Shown: positions 34,031-46,423 of the stretch, one piece after another
Position numbering within the stretch: position 1 is the first letter of the stretch
Layout: the number at the start of each line of letters is the position of its first letter
Assembly (NCBI RefSeq): GCF_049306965.1
Contig: NC_133184.1
Span: 1,904,501-1,968,500, forward strand
Origin: Danio rerio
Lineage: Eukaryota; Chordata; Actinopteri; Cypriniformes; Danionidae
Length of the DNA: 64,000 bases
Direction: 5' to 3'
Translations under genes and position numbers: made by a program
The notes under the pieces: model-generated
Databases searched by the model: none
Seen by the model: only the letters and a program-made list of their open reading frames with translations
Told to the model about the DNA's origin: nothing

Positions 34031-37000
34031 ACTTCAATTGCGCGGATAACTGTGGATTTTACTGTAAATTCGGAAGAAAAGGGCGGATGGCAATATTTGT
34101 ATTGGTTTTGCTTGCTTTTTATTTCATTATCGTCACCTTTATTTATTTCTAAAGCGCTTTAGACAATGTCGATTGTGTTAAAACATATATCGACAGGATA
34201 ATGTTGTTTTTTACACACGTTTAAAAGTGTTGTATTAGGTTATTAAAATGTTTAAACATAGACTTCTATGATTATTATTATTTTTTTTTAATCTACGGAT
34301 TGTTTTCTTTTCTGGCCCATATATTATTTGCTGTATTGTATTGTATTATGTGCCATATATTACCGTCTCTATATTGTCTTGTGTCTCTATATTATTTCAA
34401 AGGTTACCTGGAATAATATAGAGTCACTAGACAACACAGAGAAGCTTCGAAGCAATAAATCTAGCTTTATTTCGGTGCAAGTTTATGAACAAATATCTTA
34501 CCGTAGTCTGTGGTTTTCTCTCTTCTCTTTCTCCTCAAACAATCCTCATAATTTTGACGGCGACCTGAAGAATACAAAAACATTTTAATTATTTATATTT
34601 TTCTTCGTCCAACTCCGAGTTTCAGTCAAGATCAGGGATGTTCCAGATTATTCCTGGTACTTATATGACCAGCACCGTTTTGTATATGGTTTCGATAGCA
34701 AAATGACAGCTATTCGTGTGGTTTTGCAATCAAAACGTGAATTTACGTCTATGAGTGTTGACAATTTTTACAACCACAAATTTATTACATTTTAACATGA
34801 TGTCCCATTTAAATAAACTAATTTATGTTGCCCGTAGATTGGACTGGATTTGCGAAAGCAGCCAAAGCTGTAGCTGAGAGCGAAAAAAAAACTGACATAA
34901 GCGATTTTACACAAAGAGATGTTGGCCAAAATATTTAGCACTCATAAGCCTTTTGGGTGACCTTTGGCTTGCTCTCCAATAACTCACTGATTAATGAACA
35001 ACGGACGGAAGGGACTCAAGTCACAATGCAATCCACACCACACAACTTTTTCACCGGGTATTTTAAAACCAAGCGAGAGCCTGAAGACTAGATTTAAATC
35101 CTCATCCTACACGAGCGATGACCTGTTCTCCTCTACACTGAAAATTCTTTAGAAAACATAAGACGAGGACAACAACTTTCAACCGAGCCATGGGATTAAT
35201 ACAACTAATAATGCTGTTGTTTTATTGTGCCGGACTACAGCGTTGCCATATGTAATGTAAACAAGCGGATTTATGTAGCACGTATTTTAAACCTGTGTGT
35301 CATGTTCAAAGTCTTAATGGGAATGTAAATGTAGCGAGCAGACCAGCCGAACATGGTCTGCCTTTATTAGGCAACTGTGTTTTCGCCTACGCACTCCCAC
35401 GGTAAGTTTGGTACTCATAATAGAACAATAGGTTGTGAAAAAATAATAGACTCTCTGGAGGTCGATGTGTAAATATATTCTTGCAAATATGTGTCTTAAT
35501 TGCATGCCCTTTTTATGTTTTGTGTGGCTAACAATTTAGGCCCTAGTTTTAATATTATGCAATTAAAATATTGTTGCAAGGTGAGGAAAAGTCCTCTAAC
35601 GCATCAAATAATCAAAAACGAATTTTTCAATTATTTGTATTTGTTAGATATTGCAAAAATAAGACATGCAAGATCAGAAATGCATGTTTTGCTAAAGAAA
35701 TGCATAACAATATTGAATTACTGTGTGTAAATAATCAAAAGCGCTCGGCTGAAAATGTAAAATAATTTATTTTTGTGCTCAGACATGAAAAATTAAGCAA
35801 AATTGAACGTAATCATTCAAAGGAACAATTGAGATATATTAGATATTTAAACTTAAATATAAAACACACTACCAGCTCAGTTTTTAAATATCAAAATGCT
35901 TTTACTTCTTGTCCTAAAACTATAAACATTACAATTTTATAAAAAAAAACTATGGCCATACATGGTTCCCATGAACAATTAGAAATTGGGTAATGCAATT
36001 TTTTGAATCCCCAAAACTATAAATAACAATGCATACATTGCATTCTAAAATAATGTGAATATATGAAAACAATGATTTTTGAAAGAATACCCCAACCCAC
36101 ATATGTCATGTCGAACATCGCATTGACTATAACATAAATTAAAGTGATTAACGATCTCACAATGTATGACACAGATGTTTTATGCTGTGCATAGCCAACT
36201 CAGCTACCGGAATAAATATGTACATCTAAAAAAAACTGCAACTCTAAAATTATATGACTGAAATTACCTTACATGCTAACCTTATAAAACAGTCAAGGTT
36301 GCGCAAAGATGTAAACTAATGTCAGTTTTTTTCTACTGTGTCTTCAAATCGCATTTGCTTAGTTGGTAGGCGACGACATTAATAAAGATCAGCTGCTTTG
36401 AATGGAATAAATCATATTTTTACGCCGGCCTAATGTAAACCCACGCTTAAAGGTTACGTTTTGCAATGCAATTGCTTACCTGTGATGTCAATTTATTATA
36501 TAGCCGTGCTTCTTAGTCTCAATATCTCTCAGTTCAGCTGCTCGGATATATCCTTCACCCTTTGTCTATAGACAGTACTGTCTTAAAACTGATCTCGCGC
36601 TTTTCCAGGCATTTCCATATACCAATGCAGACAGTATTCCCGAAAGAATGGGAGCCACTCACTCAGCTACCAATAAAAAGCCAAGAAGGTCTTCTTAATC
36701 CAAAACGAAATATTACTTGCAATCAGCTTCCCATTTGAAAAGCGTTTTACAGAGGCACGCTCACCGAATGAGTCGACATTAGTATATTTCGGAAACCTTA
36801 TCATGACAAATAAAGGCGCTGCCTTAAAATACAAGCATATTTGTTCACGTGATCCGGATCGCAGATTGTCCTGATTGAGACTGCTACTCCAACCAGCTTC
36901 ACCTCACAAATACATTTTAAAAGCAAGAGCACTAACATTCCCTCCAGCTGCACCATCATCGTACAATCATTTTGCACAAGATCTCTGTCCTTTCTCTGCC

Positions 37001-37700
37001 ACTGTCTCACAGCAATAAAGAGCTATTTGATATGGTCTTAAAACACAGGTATACTAAAATAATAATAATAGCAAACGTTCAAAAGAAACACAAATATATT
37101 GCTTTTTAAAATTAGGTTTTGTTTTATTTAATTATCGCATAGCCTAATTCGAGGATCATGTTATTATTGTTTTCATATTTTCACCATGTTTTATTATGTT
37201 TCTGCACACTCTTTTTTTATTTTACGCAGCTTTTCGGATCAGAGCATTGTTGAAAGCAACAACATTACAATTTTTTGGTTTGTTTTATTAAAAAGGAGCA
37301 TGATCAGGTATAGCTGGTGCTTTTTGCCCGCTGAATTTACTACATTATAGGCTGCAAGAAACCACTGAAATATTGTTTGACTATTATGGTTTAGGCAATG
37401 ACAGGAATATATGACCTCGTCAGCCAAAGAGATTCATCAAAATCATCCCAAATTCTACATTGTTCTTCTGGAAAAGCATTGCTCTTTATTTGAGCATGAA
37501 GTATACACATTTATATTTTCAATGTCTACATTTTTATTTGTTATGCAAATATGTGCATTTTCTTGTGTTTTCCGATTACAAATGTAATGTATTTTTGAAT
37601 GCATTTATTCTATATTCACCCTGTACTTTTTAATCCACAAGACAGAATTTCAGCGGTTAAATGCAATCAGTTTGGTTGTATGTATTGTTGTGCTGTTTGG
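34031..37700. other. hoxd3a-hoxd4a intergenic, nothing specific
   Basis: AT-rich, without recognised repeats or genes. CACGTGATCC occurs at 36,845. The open frames are short and overlap on both strands. Confidence 0.4.
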
Positions 37701-37719
37701 ATGTGTGTCTGAACGGTGA

Positions 37720-37975
37720 GATGGAGATGAAACGATTGGGAACGCGGCCGAGCGCAGGATTGTCCTGAGGAGAGGATGCGAGTCGTCTCCCCTTGCAGCA
37801 TATGTTCACGGGCTAATAAAAGTGAAAGATTTACAGTCCACGCCCGGCCCCCAACAGCCTCTCACCCTTTCAGGAATTACTGAGCATGATTTACAACGAT
37901 GCAGATCACCGTCATCCCTCTCCAACAGTTCGAGCCACTTTATGGATACATCTACGATTATAACGCACCATTACT
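37720..37975. promoter_or_regulatory. Candidate conserved regulatory block
   Basis: A GC-rich island with GGGCTAATAAAAGTGAAAGA, GATTTACAACGATGC and CTTTATGGATAC, all reminiscent of Hox/Cdx binding sites. Non-coding in all frames. The call is inference. Confidence 0.35.
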
Positions 37976-38769
37976 AAACACGTGTGGGCGTTGAGAAGTT
38001 TTGGACATCAGTGAAATGTATTGTTTTTTTGATAGATGCCATTATTATTGTTTGGTTGGTGGGGTTGTTTCGATCTTCAAAAATTCCATTTGCATTTAAC
38101 TTCAATAACTATGCATATGAATAACTGTGTGATGATTGTCCAGTTCTACAGATGAATTCTAGTCTGTGTCGTTTTTAATCAAAACAAACACACATACACA
38201 CACGTCTCCACAAATGGTCGCGACTAAATAGGGGAAGAAACAGCATCTTTGACGGATTATAAATCACAAAGAGGCCTTCGTTAAAGCCCTGGCGGCTAAG
38301 AAATAAACAGCTCGGTGCACTTCGCATTTTTCTCAGAAACGCATCAATATAACATTAAATTTCTAGAGAAAATATTTACTATTCTGCATTCTGAATGCTC
38401 TAAAAGTGAACGTGCTGTTACTGAACTGCTCTTATTCATTGATACAGGTTTAGAGACTACATGCTGAAGCTATTAAAGGAGAGAGAAAAAATCACAATGA
38501 GCCTGAAGTTCAGTCTGTCCGCGACGAAGACTGAATCAAAGGACACTATTCATCAAAAATCTGACAGATATGTTTATTCGCTGTCTCGCGGCAAATATTA
38601 ATCTTAAATGTTTACCTACCGATCTTCCATTGGATGAAAAGCTGTACGAATGTGCAGGCTGCGGTGGTGTGAGAAACAGGACCGTTTGGATATTATTTTC
38701 TTGGATCTCTTCAGTTTTCAAGTCTGATAGAGTCCTCGCGATTAATGACGATGCCGTGTTTCTAGGGGA

Positions 38770-39090
38770 CGTGCTGCATTAATTATTTAGACAATCACGT
38801 GGTCAAACAAAAAAAGATATAGAACGGAACCATATACCGAATTCTGTCTCGGGATGTCGACAGCGCAGTTTGATTTATCTTAACGGCTGGTCTCGATGGG
38901 CGAACACATTTTCAGCGAACAGCTGGAAATCAAAAATGGCCGTTTGAGAGGCATTGTGAGAGCGGCGGTGGTAGTCGGTGCAGTGTCATTGCAAATGGAA
39001 CTGCGTATGGCTCCCATTTATTCTGTTCAGACATCCAGGTCAATACTCAGATTGCCTTAAACACTAAAGGCGAAAACAATGGAGGGATCC
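38770..39090 (-). promoter_or_regulatory. Candidate distal promoter or enhancer
   Basis: On the minus strand, GACCACGTGATTGTC (CACGTG at 38,797-38,802) resembles the CACGTGATT of the hoxd3a proximal region. It is followed by GC-balanced sequence to 39,090 with AAAATGGCC motifs. It could be a distal hoxd3a start, as known for group 3 genes, but no transcript evidence is available here. Confidence 0.3.
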
Positions 39091-39659
39091 CCTGCGTTGT
39101 ATCACAAGGTTTATCAAGCGAATGTTAGAATGTATATAGAGAAATTTAGAATAGGTTATATAAACCCAAATGTACCAAATTAAATGCAATAAACCCCTGA
39201 AATTCAGTCTAGGGTTGAAAAGTAGAGGGTGAATATAGAATAAATGCTCATGAAGAGTTTAGATACAAAAAACTCTAATTGCCATCTATTCTTCTAAAAT
39301 TAGCATTTTTATCAGGCTCCTGTTAGGCTTGAGTTATATCACTTTTATGGCATAGAATAATCCCTTTTTTGGTCTTCAAAGTGAAACAACTCAACATAAA
39401 CAAAGGAAGCTGAGAAAAATATTCATTTTCGATGGAAATTTCAGACGGCACTTAGAGGATTTTGCATCTGAACTCATCATATATATATATATGCATACAT
39501 ACATCACATTTTAGGTTTTAGACTATATAATATGGGGACAGTATACATATTCAAATAGTCTATATTCAAATGTTTTATATGGTTGCATGCACGTTTAAAA
39601 ATCGATCATTGCCCTATTCCTGTTGCAATAAACTTAAAAATGAATGAAAGTGTGTATTG

Positions 39660-39716
39660 TTCTCTCTCTCTCTCTGTCTCTCTCTCTCTCTCCCTCTCTC
39701 TTATTCTCTCTTTAAC
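39660..39716 (+). repeat. (TC)n tract
   Basis: A pyrimidine-rich simple repeat, imperfect. Confidence 0.85.
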
Positions 39717-39911
39717 ATGGTTAAAAAGGTTTGGAAAGATCAGTGATGTACAGATACAAAGTATTTCCACATTTCCCCACACAATTAAATGGATTAAATA
39801 TTAGCAGATATATAGTAAGTACAATTTTACGATGAAAGGTTGGTAAAACATAACCAAATATGCTTATTTTCATGCACACACTTACACGTTTACATAAGTA
39901 GGGACCCATTA

Positions 39912-39915
<4 letters not shown>

Positions 39916-39948
<33 letters not shown>

Positions 39949-39949
39949 T
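39916..39949 (+). repeat. (ATT)n microsatellite
   Basis: About 11 trinucleotide copies. Confidence 0.9.
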
Positions 39950-39956
39950 TATTTAC

Positions 39957-40735
<779 letters not shown>

Positions 40736-41550
40736 ACATATATGTGGTAATTGCTAACTAACAGCACAGTTTTATGATATACATTTTTATAAGTATAAAA
40801 TACTATATACATATTTCTCATAATTCTCTATTTAAGAGCAGAGGAACCCGTCTTTTTCTAGTCCATGAACCATGCACTATAAATATGGTATTAATAAAGC
40901 TTTTACATTATATATTTAGCCTGGTAAAGCAAAACAACTGGTGGTGTGGTTATGATTTATATCTTTACTATTATTTACTATTACCACCTTTATTTTATTG
41001 TGCAAGACAGAAATTGATTATGCACAAATTTTGAAAACTTACACGCCATGGCAGTCACCGCAAAAGCAAGCAAGCATGAATACAGAGCAAAATATTTGTT
41101 GTTGAAAGCTTAAAAACCTCGACACTTATTTTTGATGCATCTGTGTGCAAAAAAGCGTTTGAGGGAACCGGCTGAAGGTCCATCGGGTCACGAGTGTAGA
41201 GGTCAGTGCTCGCGGCTGAAAAGCGTCTGTAATGCAACAGAAACTGTGTCCTCTGGATGAACCTGCCCGCAAGGCTTTTGTTGAACTTCTGTAAAAATAC
41301 CCTTTCATGCTCTCAACGTGAATGCTTCAGTGTGAAGACTGCATGTATGCCTCGTGTTTTTGTTTAAGGAGACAAAGACACCACGATGATAGCAGAGCGT
41401 CTAAGTTTAATCACTGCTGGAAAACCATTTCGGACTCAATCCCCTCTTCTGAAATAACACAACATGTATGAAAGTGCTTGATAAAACGCGTTCCTCCCAT
41501 CTCAAAAAGTTTCTTTAAAACACAACACGAAGCAGTCCATCACCTCTGCA
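40736..41550. other. Intergenic downstream of hoxd4a, nothing specific
   Basis: Repeat-poor sequence with no gene. Position 41,187 begins GGGTCA and 41,202 begins AGGTCA, but with unsuitable spacing for a standard retinoid element. Confidence 0.4.
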
Positions 41551-41554
41551 TATA

Positions 41555-42688
41555 TTTATTTAATTACTGCAAAATATGCCTGTAGAAAATATGCACAATA
41601 TACAGAAATATATACATATATAAGAACTTAAAAACGGAATTTGATAATTATGGAACGGATAATTACGTTCACAACATAAAGCTTTTAACATTATATTTAA
41701 TAAATAGAAGGTTCAAACATCTGGAGGGCTAAACGTGTGTCTAAAATGCTAAATAAAAAGCTGCTTTTCAAGAACTTCAGGCAACATTTGGAAGACGGAT
41801 AGATTGCTACTTTAGTCGTAGCTATTTGTTTACAAAGATGCCGAGCGGGATTTATAGTGGAGTGTAAGGCAAGGAATATTCGTGTTAAAAAAGATATTTT
41901 CTTATTGAATTAAATAGGACAAGAGGCTGCAGTAAACAACTGAGAATCATCTGCAACGAATTTTTAATAAAATATACACAAGTTAAAAATTAAAGACTGA
42001 AATAGTCTTAAAGTAAGCAAACGAGGCGCGCACAGAAAGAGGGCTTCGGGGATATTTTTGTTCACCTTTCAGTTCACGAATAAATAATTTCACCAGGCAA
42101 GGATATTTTTTCTACTATTAAACTCATTTTATTTTTTTATTATATTATTTGCACCCAGTCGACTTTAATGCAAAAAAAGCGGTAAACATTCATAGTTAAT
42201 TATACGGGGGGTATTGCCTTGCTTAAGTTCTGTCTAACGATTAAGTTAAGATAAACTGGCGCGCCACAGGCATAAACCTGCCATAATTTCTTTAAAAAAG
42301 GACATTTGTGATTAAAATACAGAGATTTTCCAAAATAACGAATTGAATTGGATCACTAAAAGACCATGCTCTCAAATAAATTTGGCAAGTTTGTGTAAAA
42401 TCGTAAGCTTTATGACGTTTTACTGTACCTCGTGGTGATTTGTGAACCATCATTCGATGCCTCATATCCTCTTTGCCTCTCATACAAAGGGTTACAATAT
42501 TTGAAATATTGGGAATTGTAACGCAAAGCAGCTTTTACGCTGCATTAAGTCATGGTGTGTGCTTCAGCTTCTCAGTTTTTGGCACTTAGACCCAACATGT
42601 CATGATTTTCTACCATGCAATGTCAAATTAAGCATTGTCTATTACATACAGTTCATCTGTACATCTGAAGGGAGGGAGAGATATCCAC
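41555..42688 (-). other. hoxd4a: Probable hoxd4a 3' untranslated region
   Basis: Non-coding sequence after the stop codon. A minus-strand AATAAA (plus TTTATT, 41,555-41,560) within TATATTTATTTAATTAC offers one likely cleavage signal 1.1 kb downstream. Nearer signals exist, so the end is uncertain. Confidence 0.35.
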
Positions 42689-43791
42689 TTATAAAGTTGT
42701 GATCTCTGTCTGGCTGTCCTTCTGAGCGTGTTGTGCATGCTGATTTCCAACTGATGCCGATCTTCCTTTCGTGTTTGGTAGTTTGTGATCCTTTTTCCAT
42801 TTCATTCTCCTGTTCTGAAACCAGATTTTAATCTGTCTTTCAGAAAGACAGAGTGTGTGCGCGATCTCGATGCGACGCCGTCTTGTTAGATACCTGTTAA
42901 AATGAAACTCCTTCTCTAGTTCGAGAACCTGCTGTCTTGTGTAGGCTGTCCGAGAACGTTTGGGTTCAGGTCCTGTGTAATCCGGGTTCACTGTGAAGGA
43001 CAAAATCACACTTTTGCATTAAACAAAATCTGCAAACATATCCGATCCACTCATTTTCAAATATCTAAACTTTTACCAAAAGTAACAAGCACTTCTTTAA
43101 AGTGAAATAGCAGATTTTAAGTGTCTGTGATTTAAAAATAAAAAAGTTTATCATGGCTAAATTGTTTAAATCAAAGCTTCGGGCCAAGTGGACTCTCAAT
43201 ACTGCAAGAGTGGCCAACACAGCTAGCGGCCTATTTCCTAAGCAATAAAAATTTATGGCTGGTGTAATTGGCGGCCCCTTCAGAGGAACCCATAAATATT
43301 TCACTCAATGATTTTAACTGTGGCTAAAACAGCAGAATAGGGATGGCCTATGCGAGCAGACAGCAAAGAGAGTGGATCTTACCCGTAGTAACGTGCACTT
43401 TCTTCATCCACGGGTAAACTACAGCAGGCTGCTTCGTTGGTATCCCGTTCTGGGTCTTTGTGTTTTGTTGTTGTCCACCAGTCCTCGATCCGGAAATCTG
43501 GACCGCGGGACACTGCTCTGTCTGTGCAGGGAAAGGGCTAGGGGTGCTGGCTTGATCCTGCACATGACCCCGCGGCTGCACCGACGAGCCCTGGACAGTG
43601 CTACAACTGTAAGGCTGTTCAGAGTAGTTTGACCGTGAATAGATTCCGGGATGCTGGAAATCAGTGTCCTGCGACGGACTGTAGTAGCCTGGGCTCTGTT
43701 CAGGTATATAGCTGTTCTGAGAATATTCCTCGCAAGGAGGAAATTTGGGATCCACATACTTGGAGTTCACCATGTACGAACTCATGGCCAT
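42689..43791 (-). CDS. hoxd4a: Hoxd4a homeodomain transcription factor
   Basis: Hox group 4 nuclear transcription factor acting in posterior hindbrain and anterior trunk patterning. Two exons: 43,791-43,383 and 42,990-42,689, with a 392 bp phase-1 intron (donor GTAAG, acceptor TTCACAG). The product is 236 residues. The chosen start gives the group-4 N terminus [24 protein letters not shown], the Pbx-contact motif, is at residues 126-129. The homeodomain is at about 146-205, with [13 protein letters not shown] and [11 protein letters not shown]. The C terminus ends QTEITTL. An in-frame ATG 20 codons further upstream (43,851) is possible but gives a non-family extension. It sits 2.2 kb downstream of mir-10b. 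The DR5 retinoid element at 47,175 and the promoter CCAAT/CATGTG pair probably control it. Confidence 0.97.
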
Positions 43792-43864
43792 TAATTTCTG
43801 AAGGTAGGAAATACTAATTTTTCTCGAGTTGTCTTTTTTTCCTCCCTCCATAAAGCCCTCCTAC

Positions 43865-43930
43865 TTGCTGTCAACTGAATAAAGTTAGCCTACCATGTGA
43901 CCAGCTTGGCCAATCGAGGTGGAGGGACTT
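43865..43930 (-). promoter_or_regulatory. hoxd4a: hoxd4a proximal promoter motifs
   Basis: On the minus strand CTCGATTGGCCAAGCTGGTC continues into ACATGGTAGG. It holds an ATTGG box (plus CCAAT, 43,910-43,914) and CATGTG, palindromic-like (43,894-43,899), 103 bp upstream of the start codon. It closely resembles the known vertebrate Hox4 proximal promoter layout, as far as I can recall it. Confidence 0.5.
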
Positions 43931-43999
43931 CATCAACCGAGAAGAAGCTGTGCACACCTAGTAGTGATTTTTACAAACTTCACATTATCTCTCAATTAG

Positions 44000-44685
44000 G
44001 ATGGAAATAACACAATATAAAATTTTATTGATTAAATACCCATATAAAAGAAAGAGACAAGGAGGAAAGCAGTGCTGGGACTCATGCAATAGCCAATTGT
44101 TCATCATCATATGGGAGGATCTCTATTTACACATTAGATGCTATCATAAAAACATGTTCTCATGCCACATAACCAAGCATGTGTGTGTGAGTGTATAACA
44201 TTTTTTGTAAATTAATATTCAACTAAGCTAAATCAAACCCAGCCCAGGCATTTTGACTGGTAAAAACAAAACAATACAAAAGATAAAAACGGTCCAGGGC
44301 ACAAAAAGAGACGCATAAAGCCTGCAGACAATTGATGAAGACCGTCTTTGTCATGTAGAGGTCACACAGAAGTTACTGGAGTCTCATCGTTCCAGCGCTT
44401 CTCATCCTTTCAGCTCGCTGTATAGGGCGCCCTGGTTCGCCATCAATGCGCCGTGCCAATCAATAATCAAACAGCACATAAAAGAAAATAATCGTATGGC
44501 AGCTCATAAGGTAAGACCAGGGAGCAAAGTGAGTTAACATTCATACAAAAATATTACTAATGTTAATTACTGCTCCCTGCGTCTTTTAAGAAGAACTAAA
44601 CTGTAGGATTTGGTATTTAAAATGTTAAAATGTTCAGGAGACCTTTATAAAAAGTGTAAAAATGGGGGTTTGATTGTAATATTCG
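44000..44685. other. Upstream of hoxd4a; possible enhancer at 44,330-44,560
   Basis: A GC-balanced patch with AGGTCACA (44,361) and the Pbx/Hox-like CAATCAATAATCAAAC (about 44,457). No gene. Confidence 0.35.
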
Positions 44686-45033
44686 ACACTGTAGAAAATT
44701 ATATGATCAGTTAGTCATGACATCATGTGTTTTCATTTTTATAAACTAAGTTAATCATGTTCTAACCTAACTTTGTAGCTACGCAAGCGGTTTTAAGTCA
44801 GTTTGACATAATATAAGTTCAATGGACTCATAAAGCTCATAAGGTTACTTTAAAAAAAATCAAATTTTTTCGAGTACCTTGGACTGATTTTTGTAGTTTA
44901 TTCTATTAAATCCCTTACCCAGAGTTAGCATTAGTTAAGCTACATCTGAGCACTTTTTGTTTGATTTAGGATTTTTGGACTCTTAAGGTTAATTTGATAA
45001 AAAAAAATTAAGGCAACCAGGATTTGTTAACAG
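44686..45033 (+). mobile_element. CACTGTA-type MITE, forward copy
   Basis: It begins CACTGTAGAAAATTATATGA and ends GGATTTGTTAACAGTGTAG. Interior phrases include AGTTCAATGGACTCATAAAG and CCTTGGACTGATTTTTGTAG. It is nearly the reverse complement of 45,547-45,930. It is non-coding. Confidence 0.7.
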
Positions 45034-45546
45034 TGTAGAATAAGAACCCTTTTGGGATTCCATTCAGTTCAAAGCTCTTAATAGAACACGTTCTTTTAAT
45101 GTGAAGAACATTCCACACATTCGTTTGAATTTAAATTAAATTAAATTTCTGGGTTGTTGTATTCCAACGTTGGGTCAAATATAGACAAACCCAAACGTTT
45201 TGGTTAAAAATGTTATTTAAATTAAATTAGTAAGAAATTACCCAATTTTTGGGTTTGTTTATAATTGACCAAACATTGCATTACGCCAAACAAGCATTTT
45301 CTTTAGTGTGAAGAACGTTTGTGAGATGGAAATGTTCAATAGGCCTAGTTGAACGTCCATCAAGTAACCATCGACAGCAATAAAAAAGTCAATGTTCACT
45401 AAGAAAGCGCAGCAAAAAGCATCACAACAGAAGTTATTAAAATAATATGCATAATCAGCATATGAATATCAGTTGATTTTCTTAATTAATGGTCATCTGT
45501 GTTGCCAGGTGCCGTCTTCCAACATATATACGCAATTTATATTGCC
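45034..45546. other. Spacer between inverted MITE copies
   Basis: AT-rich sequence with an ACCCAA/TTGGGT-type repeat piece at 45,140-45,290. No gene. Confidence 0.4.
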
Positions 45547-45930
45547 TGTACACTGTACAAAAAACATCCGGGTTGTCTTAAATTTTAACCTGAATCAAAT
45601 TAACCTTATTCCAAAAATCCAAAATCAACCAAAAAGTGCTCAGGGGTAGCTTTTAATAATGTGTCGGTGCTCTTTGTGTAAGGTATTCATCAGAATAAAC
45701 AGCAAACATCAGTCCAAGGCACTCGAAAAATTTGGAAAAATTTTTTTTTTTAAAAGTACCCCCATGAGCTTTATGAGTCCATTGAACTTATATTATGTTA
45801 AACTAACTTAAAACAGCTTGCGTAACTTATAAAGTTAAGTTAGAACATAAATTGAGTTAGAACATTTACTTGGTTGTAAAGAATTAAAAGCACATGACTA
45901 ATTGATCATATATAAATATTTTACAGTGTA
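45547..45930 (-). mobile_element. CACTGTA-type MITE, inverted copy
   Basis: The reverse complement starts ACACTGTAAAATATTTATAT and contains AAGTTCAATGGACTCATAAA and GCCTTGGACTGATGTTTGC as in the forward copy. It ends about 100 bp from the mir-10b hairpin. Confidence 0.7.
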
Positions 45931-45944
45931 GACTACATTAGATA

Positions 45945-45991
45945 GCAAAACAAACAAACAAACAAACAAACAAACAAACAAACAAACAAAC
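45945..45991 (+). repeat. (CAAA)n microsatellite
   Basis: About 11 CAAA copies, ending some 35 bp from the mir-10b hairpin on its 3' side. Confidence 0.95.
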
Positions 45992-46026
45992 AGTGCATTC
46001 AGATAAAGTGTTTTTCGAAGTTATTG

Positions 46027-46112
46027 CATCGACCATATACTCCCCTAGAATCGAATCTGTGAATGTTATTTTTTCACACAAATTCGGTTCTACAGGGTAT
46101 ATATAGACGACG
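46027..46112 (-). ncRNA. mir10b: mir-10b microRNA precursor
   Basis: The minus strand carries the mature miR-10b sequence, beginning UACCCUGUAGAACCGAAUUU, at 46,099-46,077. A loop follows, then the passenger strand ACAGATTCGATTCTAGGGG at 46,060-46,039. The flanks CGTCTATATATACCC and GGGGAGTATATGGTCGATG pair, extending the stem as in human mir-10b. The nucleotide after GAAU is U, which separates 10b (and 10a-like) from zebrafish miR-10d. miR-10 genes lie between Hox groups 4 and 5 in all bilaterian clusters, and this placement fits. It represses Hox mRNAs and other targets. It is probably expressed with hoxd4a, possibly from a shared primary transcript. Whether it is named 10b-1 or 10b-2 cannot be decided here. 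Confidence 0.95.
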
Positions 46113-46392
46113 GCATATATTCACCAACTGACCAAAAATATCGAGAAAAAAGGCTTAATTTCTCAACGTACAATTAAGCCATTAAACTGTTTTCTCTTAG
46201 GTTTTCATGAAATTTAATATCATGTCCATGGTACTCGTGGTGCTTAAAAAATCTATTATAATACCCAACATGTTCCATAGCGAAGACATATTTTCAGAAG
46301 GAGCTCTCTCATAGCATTATGTCTCAGACCTAATATTTAAATCCGACTACTAATTATAACTAAATAATTTGTTCATTCGATAAATCTAAAAA

Positions 46393-46423
<31 letters not shown>

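Noticed and set aside
41187-41207. GGGTCA and AGGTCA in direct repeat as a retinoid element
   Set aside because: The spacer is 9 bp, not 1, 2 or 5, so it does not fit a standard RAR/RXR site.
43372-43632. Open frames overlapping hoxd4a exon 1 in other frames and on the opposite strand
   Set aside because: Shadows of the real exon, as are similar frames over hoxd3a, hoxd9a and hoxd10a.
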